64,000 nucleotides of DNA from Archivesica marissinica (taxonomy: Eukaryota > Mollusca > Bivalvia > Venerida > Vesicomyidae). The translations under genes and the position numbers were made by a program. How positions within the stretch are numbered: the stretch's first letter is position 1; each line of letters opens with the position of its first letter. Under the pieces are notes generated by a model. It was not told where the DNA came from and ran no database searches. It saw only the letters and a list, made by a program, of their open reading frames with translations. Shown here in pieces: positions 1-10,979 of the stretch. The stretch lies in assembly GCA_014843695.1 (NCBI GenBank), contig CM026390.1, forward strand, positions 100,055,915 to 100,119,914, read 5' to 3'.

Positions 1-250
1 CAGAATTTTTGGGAGAAGTGAGAAAGCGTGTGATCGCTTCCTTATATGGTGTTCTTTAATATACTTCTGCAAAATAGGGTTAAAATGCACAGTACAACCA
101 TTAAATACAACATTTGAATAGGAGTGCTTTATAATGGGCCAGTGTATCTTACTAGACACAATTTTGTTTGAAAATCGTAAAAACCCCAAAAAAAAGTTAG
201 GGTCCCTAGGGCGACAATTTCACCCACATTGCCCTCTAGAATGATCCCTG
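1..250 (+). mobile_element. CAGGG-ended MITE copy, 5' end cut by the window edge
   Basis: This stretch matches the two halves of the element at 31456-31500 and 37049-37288, and shares its 3' end with copies near 24945-25119 and 28391-28604. It ends in CTAGAATGATCCCTG, which is roughly the inverted form of the 5' end CAGGGTTCATTCTAG seen at 31439. No coding capacity is visible. It matters because it is an uninterrupted relative of the copy split by the TTAA transposon at 31501-37048: here the junction reads CTTATATGG. Family assignment (hAT-like from the CAGGG ends) is an inference. Confidence 0.7.
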
Positions 251-849
251 GGATATAATCACATTTATCATACCACAACATCTGGTTAGGGAACAACATT
301 AAAATCAAAGGATTCTAACTAAAAGGACCTATTCACATTTTGGAATAAATCAGACTTTATCTGCCAAGGAGGTAATAGAAAATTAGAGATGTCTCTCATT
401 GAATGTGATGTAACTGAAAACAAAACACACACAGCTTTTTGAATTGCCTTTGATGGTTTTATGTATATCTTCAGTGTTGGAAAACTATTAATTTGTCAGT
501 TATTATAAATAAGGTCTATGATAAAGAAGCAATTTGCATATGCTAATTGGTAAATAAATGTCACTTTTATATAATAGTGATGAGATAGCAGTGATGTTAT
601 TCAAGGAGTAATTATCTCTGTTATTTATATGCAGGCATAAGTTTAATAATAATAATTTTTTGCCTGAATATAGTCGTAAATAAAAAAAGTATAATAGTCC
701 ATATGATTATGTAGATTTTATACAATCAAACATGCAAGAGAGTATATATTATTATGCTTTAAAGGTGTAACTTCTAAGTTAAAGGTCATATTATAATGCC
801 AGAAGCTAGCTATAGGATTGGGTTTGTACTGGATGTGTGACATACTGAA
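251..849. other. AT-rich spacer with no recognised feature
   Basis: About 600 bp of AT-rich DNA between the truncated MITE and the first minisatellite. I see no convincing ORF, splice-bounded exon, RNA gene or repeat relative here. Confidence 0.5.
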
Positions 850-3650
850 CAGCTCCGATCCACAGACAGCCCCCATCCACAGCCACACCTTACATGTGAA
901 GGCACTGACAGCCGTCATCCACAGCCACACCACCTTACATGTGAAGGCACTGACAGCCATCATCCATGGCCACACCTTACATGAGAAGGCACTGACAGCC
1001 ATTGTCCATGGCCACACCTTACATGTGAGGGCACTGACAGCCACCATCCACTGACACACCTTACATATGATGGTACTGACAGCCCCCATCCACTGACACA
1101 CCTTACATGTGAGGGCACTGACAGCCACCATCCACTGACACACCTTACATATGAGGGCACTGACAGCCCCCATCCACTGACACACCTTACATGTGAGGGC
1201 ACTGACAGCCCCCATCCACTGACACACCTTACATGTGATGGTACTGACAGCCCCCATCCACTGACCCACCTTACATGTGATGGCACTGACAGCCCCATCC
1301 ACTGACACACCTTACATGTCATGGTACTGACAGCCACCATCCACAGACACACCTTACATGTGAGGGCACTGACAGCTCCCATCCACTGACACACCTTACA
1401 TGTGAAGGTACTGACAGCCCCCATCCACTGCCACACCTTACATGTGATGGCACTGACAGCCCCCATCCACGGCCACACCTTACATGTGAGGGCACTGACA
1501 GCCCCCATCCACTGACACACCTTACATGTGATGGTACTGACAGCCCCCATCCACTGACACACCTTACATGTGATGGTACTGACAGCCCCATCCACTGACC
1601 CACCTTACATGTGATGGTACTGACAGCCCCATCCACAGCCACACCTTACATGTGATGGCACTGACAGCCCCCATCCACTGACACACCTTACATGTGATGG
1701 TACTGACAGCCCCCATCCACTGACCCACCTTACATGTGATGGTACTGACAGCCCCCATCCACTGACACACCTTACATATGATGGCACTGACAGCCCCCAT
1801 CCACTAACACACCTTACATGTGATGGTACTGACAGCCCCATCCACTGACACACCTTACATGTGATGGTACTGACAGCCCCCATCCACTGACACACCTTAC
1901 ATGTGATGGTACTGACAGTCCCCATCCACAGACACACCTTACATGTGATGGTACTGACAGCCCCCATCCACTGACACACCTTACATGTGATGTCACTGAC
2001 AGCCCCCATCCACTGACACACCTTACATGTGATGGTACTGACAGCCACCATCCACAGCCACACCTTACATGTTATGGTACTGACAGCCACCATCCACAGC
2101 CACACCTTACATGTGATGGTACTGACAGCCCCCATCCACTGACCCACCTTACATGTGATGTCACTGACAGGCCCCATCCACAGCCACACCTTACATGTGA
2201 TGGTACTGACAGCCACCATCCACTGACACACCTTACATGTGATGGTACTGACAGCCCCCATCCACTGACACACTTTACATGTGATGGTACTGACAGCCCC
2301 CATCCACTGACCCACCTTACATGTGATGGTACTGACAGCCCCATCCACAGCCACACCTTACATGTGATGGCACTGACAGCCCCCATCCACTGACACACCT
2401 TACATGTGATGGTACTGACAGTCCCCATCCACTGACCCACCTTACATGTGATGGTACTGACAGCCCCATCCACAGCCACACCTTACATGTGATGGTACTG
2501 ACAGCCCACATCCACTGACACACCTTACATGTGATGGTACTGACAGCCCCCATCCACTGACACACCTTACATGTGATGGTACTGACAGCCCCATCCACAG
2601 CCACACCTTACATGTGATGGTACTGACAGCCCCATCCACAGCCACACCTTACATGTGATGGTACTGACAGCCCCATCCACTGACACACCTTACATGTGAT
2701 GGTACTGACAGCCCCATCCACTGACACACCTTACATGTGATGGTACTGACAGCCCCCATCCACTGACACACCTTACATGTGATGGTACTGACAGCCCCAT
2801 CCACAGCCACACCTTACATGTGATGGTACTGACAGCCCCATCCACAGCCACACCTTACATGTGATGGTACTGACAGCCCCATCCACTGACACACCTTACA
2901 TGTGATGGTACTGACAGCCCCATCCACTGCCACACCTTACATGTGATAGTACTGACAGCTGCCATCCACTGACACACCTTACATGTGATGGTACTGACAG
3001 CTGCCATCCACTGCCACACCTTACATGTGAGGGCACTGACAGCCCCCATCCACTGACACACCTCAGCCCCATCCACTGACACACCTTACATGTGATGGTA
3101 CTGACAGCCCCATCCACTGACACACTTTAGCCCCATCCACTGATACACCTTACATGTGATGGTACTGACAGCCCCATCCACTGACACACCTTAGCCCCAT
3201 CCACTGACACACCTTACATGTGATGTCACTGACAGCCCCCATCCACTGACCCACCTTACATGTGATGTCACTGACAGCCCCCATCCACTGACCCACCTTA
3301 CATGTGATGTCACTGACAGCCCCATCCACTGACACACCTTACATGTGATGGTACTGACAGCCCCATCCACTGACACACCTTAGCCCCATCCACTGACACA
3401 CCTTACGTGTGATGTCACTGACAGCCCCCATCCACTGACCCACCTTACATGTGATGTCACTGACAGCACCCATCCACCGACCCACCTTACATGTGAGGGC
3501 ACTGACAGCCGTCGTCCACCGCCACACCTTACATGTGATGTCACTGACATCCCCCATCCACTGACACACCTTACATGTGATGTCACTGACAGTGCCCCAT
3601 CCACTGACCCACCTTACATGTGAGGGCACTGACAGCGCCCCATCCACTAA
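850..3650. repeat. 41/42-bp minisatellite array
   Basis: Tandem units of 41-42 bp built around CACACCTTACATGTGATGG and CTGACAGCCCCCATCCACTG, about 67 copies. Variation is mostly a one-base length change in the C run (41 versus 42) and substitutions. Units after about 3060 include truncated copies that lack the ACATGTGATGG part. Because some copies are multiples of 3 and others are not, overlapping open frames appear on the minus strand; they are products of the repeat and not genes. The array ends abruptly at CCACTAATTAATAAAGG. Confidence 0.95.
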
Positions 3651-4066
3651 TTAATAAAGGATCATATTCTATAGGTGATAACAATTCAACGAAGTTGCTT
3701 GTTTAACAGGGTTTGTCTGTATTCAACAAACCTATACATAATATTGCAACTAGAATAAACATATAAGATTACGAGGTTAATCTGGTTGTGTCATTATCGT
3801 TCACACATGTTCACAATATCATTTTCAAAGAACTCGAACCTGTACTTAACCAGCTCTTTGGTGTGTTCATTTTTACTGCGTTCCCTAAAATAGATTACTA
3901 TCAGATTTTGTTATGTGAATATCTTTCGTATCGTGCAATGAATCTTAAAAACATTATAGAGATAGTGCCTATTTCTGCAGTTTAATGTGCAACATTGTGT
4001 AGCAGTGAAATCTAACATCTGCTGTTTCAGTTTCATGTTGCTTTATATTTCTAAGTTAATTTTGAT
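3651..4066. other. Spacer with no recognised feature
   Basis: AT-rich sequence between the minisatellite and a SINE. A 65-codon open frame at 3788-3985 has no recognisable domain and no splice context, so I do not call it a gene. Confidence 0.4.
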
Positions 4067-4350
4067 ACTGTAGTCCAGTGGTTAACACGTTGGACTGGTA
4101 ATCCAAGGATCGCAGGTTTGATCCCCCATCTTATCCTAATAAAATTGACAGTCTTTCAGATGGGACATTAAACCAAGGTCTCGTGTCGGTGCTGTACGCC
4201 GTGCACGTAACAGAACCAGAGTAGATTCTGGAATTGGTCTCTGTCTGTATCATTGCACTATCCTCCAAAAATCTAAAATGACTAATCTCTTCAGAAGGCG
4301 TTGCTCATATGGTCAACCGGGAGCGACGGTAAATAAATGTAATACACACT
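4067..4350 (+). mobile_element. tRNA-derived SINE, local family A
   Basis: The head is tRNA-like: A-box-like TAGTCCAGTGG, an anticodon-arm-like segment TTGGACTGGTAATCCAA and B-box-like GCAGGTTTGATCCC. The body includes CAGTCTTTCAGATGGGAC and CTCCAAAAATCTAAAATGAC, and the tail ends near GGTAAATAAATG. The loop would read GGT, so the source may be a threonine tRNA; this is an inference. Relatives lie at 20194-20400, 22838-24605, 26396-27460, 27480-28235, 30372-30662 and 60428-60722. Confidence 0.8.
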
Positions 4351-4430
4351 CTCCTTCCACTTTAATACCTACATGCGAGGCAGCGTGAGAATGGAACGAG
4401 CATTACATAATAATAACAACGTCTGTTGCC

Positions 4431-4913
4431 TCATGTCAGGAAGTACAACTAGCTATGGGAACTATTGGGGGAGCATACATTCCCAGTATCTGGTAGTACA
4501 ACTAGCTATGGGAACTATTGGGGGAGCATACATTCCCAGTATCTGGTAGTACAACTAGCTATGGGAACTATTGGGGGAGCATACATTCCCAGTATCAGGT
4601 AGTACAACTAGCTATGGGAACTATTGGGGGAGCATACATTCCCAGTATCAGGTAGTACAACTAGCTATGGGAACTATTGGGGGAGCATACATTCCCAGTA
4701 TCTGGTAGTACAACTAGCTATGGGAACTATTGGGGGAGCATACATTCCCAGTATCAGGTAGTACAACTAGCTATGGGAACTATTGGGGGAGCATACATTT
4801 CCAGTATCAGGTAGTGCAACTAGCTATGGGAACTATTGGGGGAGCATACATTCCCAGTATCAGGTAGTGCAACTAGCTATGGGAACTATTGGGGGAGCAT
4901 ACATTCCCAGTAT
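4431..4913. repeat. 53-bp satellite, block 1
   Basis: About nine tandem 53-bp units with motif ACTAGCTATGGGAACTATTG followed by GGGGAGCATACATTCCCAG. The block runs directly into the RNase H fragment at 4914, breaking within the CAGTATC motif. Frames opened by the satellite repeat the peptide GEHTFPVSGS and are not genes. Confidence 0.95.
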
Positions 4914-6032
4914 CTTCTTCTTCTTCTCGTTCGCGAATCACATGGACAAGCCGGCAGCAAACACGAAATGGGCCGTCCTCCTCAGATCCTCCCGGCAGCC
5001 ATGTAACTTCGTCTGGAGAGAAGTATCTGTTGCCCAGGTTGTTTTCCTCAGCCCATGAAGATTGGGACACTCCTGGAGGATGTGTTCTGCAGTCTGGTCC
5101 CCTATTTTGCAGCTGCAGGTAGTTGATGGAGCTAGTCCAAGCTTCCGACACATATGGAAGTTCAGGCGGTTATGCCCTGTTCTAAGCCGGAATATCGTGA
5201 CTTGCTCCTGTCTGGTGAGAAGGTGGTAGTCATCCTTCTCGACTGTTGGCTTTGATGCAGATTTGATTATGGTGCATTTCTCCTTGTAAGTCAAATCTTT
5301 GTCTGGTTGCCTCTCGGTAGAACCTTGCTTGGCAAGCTGGTCAGCGGCTTCATTGCCAGGAATGCCTATGTGTGCAGGTACCCACTGGAGGACAGTTCTT
5401 TTAGATACGCTGACTGTTCGAAGGGCTTCCATCAGGTGGGGTTCTTTGTTGTTAGACAGGGCATCCAGAACTGAGAGCGCATCAGTCAGGAAGACAACCT
5501 GGGCACACTCTACAGTATTGTGTACTAGAGATGCTGCTGTTTCAAGGGCCTGTACTTCTGCCCCATAGTTGCTGCAGTGTACTCCAGTAGGTAGAGCAAC
5601 TGACTGTGTGTGTCCATCTGGGTGTCGGATATACACGCCTGCTCCTCCGTTTGCTACTGCTCTTGTGGCTGAACCATCTGTGTAGACTTGTAGCCATGCT
5701 TCTCCAGGATAACTCTTGTCGATGTGTGCTAGTGTGAGGGCACGTTTGACGTCATCATGTTGTCTATCTCTGGATGTCATGTATGGGATTGTACTGCAGA
5801 TGGTAACCTTGGATTCATCGCTAGTCAACCATGGCTTGGATAGAAATGGCGTTGGAGGCAATGTCTTGGCTGGGAGATGGCTGGTGTGCTTTCGAGCAAG
5901 CTTCTTGGACTGGTGGATGAAACTGCTTCGCTTTAGACGATTCTTCGTTAGTGCCTCAACTCTCTGCTTCATCGGTTGTTCTTCCTGACATCGAAACTTC
6001 TCTGTCTGTAGAAGAATTCTTGTGTCGCGGCG
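4914..6032 (-). pseudogene. Non-LTR retrotransposon ORF2 fragment: RNase H domain and C-terminal CCHC-like region (copy 1)
   Basis: On the minus strand the frame from about 6030 down to 4938 is open and has no upstream stop before the satellite, so it is a 5'-truncated ORF2 tail. The first Met gives 344 residues. Type I RNase H motifs are in order: YTDGSA (first Asp), NYGAEVQALE (Glu), VFLTDALS (second Asp) and PGNEAADQLAK (last Asp, with VPAHIG just before it). A C-terminal CSCKIGDQTAEHILQECP stretch is the zinc-knuckle-like motif common after RNase H in I/Ingi-like elements. There is no RT or endonuclease. The 3' end on this strand is a GAAGAAGAAG run that passes into the satellite motif GATACTGGG. 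An identical arrangement recurs 2652 bp downstream. Confidence 0.88.
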
Positions 6033-7565
6033 TAGTACAACTAGCTATTGGAACTATTGGGGGAGCATACATTCCCAGTATCAGGTAGTACAACTAGCTA
6101 TGGGAACTATTGGGGGAGCATACATTTCCAGTATCAGGTAGTGTAACTAGCTATGGGATCTATTGGGGGAGCATACATTCCCAGTATCAGGTAGTGTAAC
6201 TAGCTATGGGAACTATTGGGGGAGCATACATTCCCAGTATCAGGGAGTACAACTAGCTATGGGAACTATTGGGGGAGCATACATTCCCAGTATCACGAAG
6301 TACAACTAGCTATGGGAACTATTGGGGGAGCATACATTCCCAGTATCAGGGAGTGCAACTAGCTATGGGAACTATTGGGGGAGCATACATTCCCAGTATC
6401 ACGAAGTACAACTAGCTATGGGAACTATTGGGGGAGCATACATTCCCAGTATCAGGTAGTGCAACTAGCTATGGGAACTATTGGGGGAGCATACATTCCC
6501 AGTATCAGGGAGTGCAACTAGCTATGGGAACTATTGGGGGAGCATACATTCCCAGTATCAGGTAGTGCAACTAGCTATGGGAACTATTGGGGAGCATACA
6601 TTCCCAGTATCTGGTAGTGCAACTAGCTATGGGAACTATTGGGGGAGCATACATTCCCAGTATCAGGTAGTGCAACTAGCTATGGGAACTATTGGGGGAG
6701 CATACATTCCCAGTATCTGTTAGTACAACTAGCTATGGGAACTATTGGGGGAGCATACATTCCCAGTATCAGGGAGTACAACTAGCTATGGGAACTATTG
6801 GGGGAGCATACATTCCCAGTATCAGGGAGTACAACTGGCTATGGGAACTATTGGGGGAGCATACATTCCCAGTATCAGGTAGTACAACTAGCTATGGGAA
6901 CTATTGGGGGAGCATACATTCCCAGTATCTGGTAGTGCAACTAGCTATGGGAACTATTGTGGGAGCATACATTCCCAGTATCTGGTAGTACAACTAGCTA
7001 TGGGAACTATTGGGGGAGCATACATTCCCAGTATCAGGGAGTACAACTAGCTATGGGAACTATTGGGGGAGCATACATTCCCAGTATCAGGGAGTACAAC
7101 TAGCTATGGGAACTATTGGGGGAGCATACATTCCCAGTATCTGGTAGTACAACTAGCTATGGGAACTATTGTGGGAGCATACATTCCCAGTATCTGGTAG
7201 TACAACTAGCTATGGGAACTATTGGGGGAGCATACATTCCCAGTATCAGGAGTACAACTAGCTATGGGAACTATTGGGGGAGCATACATTCCCAGTATCT
7301 AGGGAGTACAACTAGGCTATGGGAACTATTGGGGGAGCATACATTCCCAGTATCAGGTAGTACAACTAGCTATGGGAACTATTGGGGGAGCATACATTCC
7401 CAGTATCAGGTAGTACAACTAGCTATGGGAACTATTGGGGGAGCATACATTTCCAGTATCAGGTAGTGCAACTAGCTATGGGAACTATTGGGGGAGCATA
7501 CATTCCCAGTATCAGGTAGTGCAACTAGCTATGGGAACTATTGGGGGAGCATACATTCCCAGTAT
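6033..7565. repeat. 53-bp satellite, block 2
   Basis: About 29 units of the 53-bp satellite. Linker variants are mixed (CAGGTAG, CAGGGAG, CTGGTAG, CACGAAG), and there are single-base indels near 6590 and 7250-7320. It is more heterogeneous than block 4. Its last units and the following RNase H fragment repeat the arrangement at 4800-6033. Confidence 0.95.
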
Positions 7566-8684
7566 CTTCTTCTTCTTCTCGTTCGCGAATCACATGGACA
7601 AGCCGGCAGCAAACACGAAATGGGCCGTCCTCCTCAGATCCTCCCGGCAGCCATGTAACTTCGTCTGGAGAGAAGTATCTGTTGCCCAGGTTGTTTTCCT
7701 CAGCCCATGAAGATTGGGACACTCCTGGAGGATGTGTTCTGCAGTCTGGTCCCCTATTTTGCAGCTGCAGGTAGTTGATGGAGCTAGTCCAAGCTTCCGA
7801 CACATATGGAAGTTCAGGCGGTTATGCCCTGTTCTAAGCCGGAATATCGTGACTTGCTCCTGTCTGGTGAGAAGGTGGTAGTCATCCTTCTCGACTGTTG
7901 GCTTTGATGCAGATTTGATTATGGTGCATTTCTCCTTGTAAGTCAAATCTTTGTCTGGTTGCCTCTCGGTAGAACCTTGCTTGGCAAGCTGGTCAGCGGC
8001 TTCATTGCCAGGAATGCCTATGTGTGCAGGTACCCACTGGAGGACAGTTCTTTTAGATACGCTGACTGTTCGAAGGGCTTCCATCAGGTGGGGTTCTTTG
8101 TTGTTAGACAGGGCATCCAGAACTGAGAGCGCATCAGTCAGGAAGACAACCTGGGCACACTCTACAGTGTTGTGTACTAGAGATGCTGCTGTTTCAAGGG
8201 CCTGTACTTCTGCCCCATAGTTGCTGCAGTGTACTCCAGTAGGTAGAGCAACTGACTGTGTGTGTCCATCTGGGTGTCGGACATACACGCCTGCTCCTCC
8301 GTTTGCTACTGCTCTTGTGGCTGAACCATCTGTGTAGACTTGTAGCCATGCTTCTCCAGGATAACTCTTGTCGATGTGTGCTAGTGTGAGGGCACGTTTG
8401 ACGTCATCATGTTGTCTATCTCTGGATGTCATGTATGGGATTGTACTGCAGATGGTAACCTTGGATTCATCGCTAGTCAACCATGGCTTGGATAGAAATG
8501 GCGTTGGAGGCAATGTCTTGGCTGGGAGATGGCTGGTGTGCTTTCGAGCAAGCTTCTTGGACTGGTGGATGAAACTGCTTCGCTTTAGACGATTCTTCGT
8601 TAGTGCCTCAACTCTCTGCTTCATCGGTTGTTCTTCCTGACATCGAAACTTCTCTGTCTGTAGAAGAATTCTTGTGTCGCGGCG
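7566..8684 (-). pseudogene. Non-LTR RNase H fragment (copy 2)
   Basis: Nearly identical to the 4914-6032 fragment. I see only about two substitutions, one silent in the NTVECAQ region and one that changes VYIRHPDG to VYVRHPDG. The frame 7590-8624 again gives 344 residues with all RNase H motifs intact. Offset from copy 1 is 2652 bp, close to 50 satellite units. Such identity with the same satellite junctions points to recent amplification as part of the array, not to independent retrotransposition. Confidence 0.88.
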
Positions 8685-10058
8685 TAGTACAACTAGCTAT
8701 TGGAACTATTGGGGGAGCATACATTCCCAGTATCAGGTAGTACAACTAGCTATGGGAACTATTGGGGGAGCATACATTCCCAGTATCAGGTAGTGCAACT
8801 AGCTATGGGAACTATTGGGGGAGCATACATTCCCAGTATCAGGTAGTGCAACTAGCTATGGGAACTATTGGGGGAGCATACATTCCCAGTATCAGGGAGT
8901 ACAACTAGCTATGGGAACTATTGGGGGAGCATACATTCCCAGTATCACGAAGTACAACTAGCTATGGGAACTATTGGGGGAGCATACATTCCCAGTATCA
9001 GGTAGTACAACTAGCTATGGGAACTATTGGGGGAGCATACATTCCCAGTATCAGGTAGTACAACTAGCTATGGGAACTATTGGGGAGCATACATTCCCAG
9101 TATCAGGTAGTGCAACTAGCTATGGGAACTATTGGGGGAGCATACATTCCCAGTATCAGGTAGTGCAACTAGCTATGGGAACTATTGGGGGAGCATACAT
9201 TCCCAGTATCAGGTAGTACAACTAGCTATGGGAACTATTGGGGGAGCATACATTCCCAGTATCAGGTAGTACAACTAGCTATGGGAACTATTGGGGGAGC
9301 ATACATTCCCAGTATCAGGTAGTACAACTAGCTATGGGAACTATTGGGGGAGCATACATTCCCAGTATCAGGTAGTACAACTAGCTATGGGAACTATTGG
9401 GGGAGCATACATTCCCAGTATCTGGTAGTGCAACTAGCTATGGGAACTATTGGGGGAGCATACATTCCCAGTATCAGGTAGTACAACTAGCTATGGGAAC
9501 TATTGGGGGAGCATACATTCCCAGTATCAGGTAGTACAACTAGCTATGGGAACTATTGGGGGAGCATACATTCCCAGTATCAGGTAGTACAACTAGCTAT
9601 GGGAACTATTGGGGGAGCATACATTCCCAGTATCAGGTAGTACAACTAGCTATGGGAACTATTGGGGGAGCATACATTCCCAGTATCAGGTAGTACAACT
9701 AGCTATGGGAACTATTGGGGGAGCATACATTCCCAGTATCAGGGAGTACAACTAGCTATGGGAACTATTGGGGGAGCATACATTCCCAGTATCAGGGAGT
9801 ACAACTAGCTATGGGAACTATTGGGGGAGCATACATTCCCAGTATCAGGTAGTACAACTAGCTATGGGAACTATTGGGGGAGCATACATTCCCAGTATCA
9901 GGTAGTACAACTAGCTATGGGAACTATTGGGGGAGCATACATTCCCAGTATCAGGTAGTACAACTAGCTATGGGAACTATTGGGGGAGCATACATTCCCA
10001 GTATCAGGTAGTGCAACTAGCTATGGGAACTATTGGGGGAGCATACATTCCCAGTATC
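8685..10058. repeat. 53-bp satellite, block 3
   Basis: About 26 units. It begins with the unit variant CTAGCTATTGG that also starts block 2, which supports duplication of the whole fragment-plus-satellite segment. Later units are mostly of the CAGGTAGTACAA type. Confidence 0.95.
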
Positions 10059-10979
10059 TCCACAAACCAAAGGGCGTCCCTCAGATCCTCCCGCAGCCAT
10101 GTAACTTCGTCGGAGAGAAGTATCTGTTGCCCAGGTTGTTTTCCTCAGCCCATGAAGATTGGGACACTCCTGGAGGAGTGTTCTGCAGTCTGGTCCCCTA
10201 TTTTGCAGCTGCAGGTAGTTGATGGAGCTAGTCCAAGCTTCCGACACATATGGAAGTTCAGGCATGCCCTGTTCAAGCCGGAATAACTTGCCGTTGGGAG
10301 AAGGTGGTAGCATCCTTCCACTTTGGCTGATGCAGATTGATTATGGGCATTTCTCCTTGTAATCAATCTTGTCTGGGCCGGTAGAACCTAGCTTGGCAAG
10401 CTGGTCAGCGGCTACATTGCCAGGAATGCTATGTGTGCAGGTACCCACTGGAGGACATCTTTTAGATACGCTGACTGTTCGAAGGGCTTCCATCAGGTGG
10501 GGTTCTTGTTGTTAGACAGGGCATCCAGAACTGAGAGCACATCAGTCAGGAAGACAACCTGGGCACACTCTACAGTGTGTGTACTAGAGATGCGCTGTTT
10601 CAAGGGCCTGTACTTCTGCCCCATAGTTGCTGCAGTGTACTCCAGTAGGTAGAGCAACTGACTATGTGTGACCATTGGGGGAGACATACACTCCTGCTCC
10701 TCAGTTTGCTACTGCTCTATGGGAACTATCTGTGTAGACGTAGCATGCTTCCCAGGATAACTCTTGTCGATGTGTGCTAGTGTGAGGGCACGTTTGACGT
10801 CATCATGTTGTCTATCTCTGGATGTCATGTATGGGAGTACTGCAGATGGTAACCTTGGATTCATCGCTAGTCAACCATGGCTGGATACAAATGGCGTTGG
10901 GGAAGTCTTGGGGGAGATGCGTCTTCCAAGGACGGGGTGAACTGCTATCGAAACCTCTGGAGAAGAATTCTAGTATCCG
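10059..10979 (-). pseudogene. Degraded non-LTR RNase H fragment (copy 3) with satellite-like patches
   Basis: Aligns along its length to copies 1 and 2 but is about 200 bp shorter, with many small deletions that break every reading frame. Some altered places resemble the 53-bp satellite: near 10672 it reads CATTGGGGGAGACATACAC and near 10717 CTATGGGAACTATC, where the intact copies have unrelated bases. It may be an old copy altered by exchange with the array, or a consensus error caused by mis-mapped satellite reads. Confidence 0.8.

Noticed and set aside
718..3650. Many minus-strand frames with MGAVSTITCKVCQW repeats
   Set aside because: They switch frame with the 41/42-bp unit length changes and overlap each other; a repeat artefact that resembles a Cys-rich protein only by composition.
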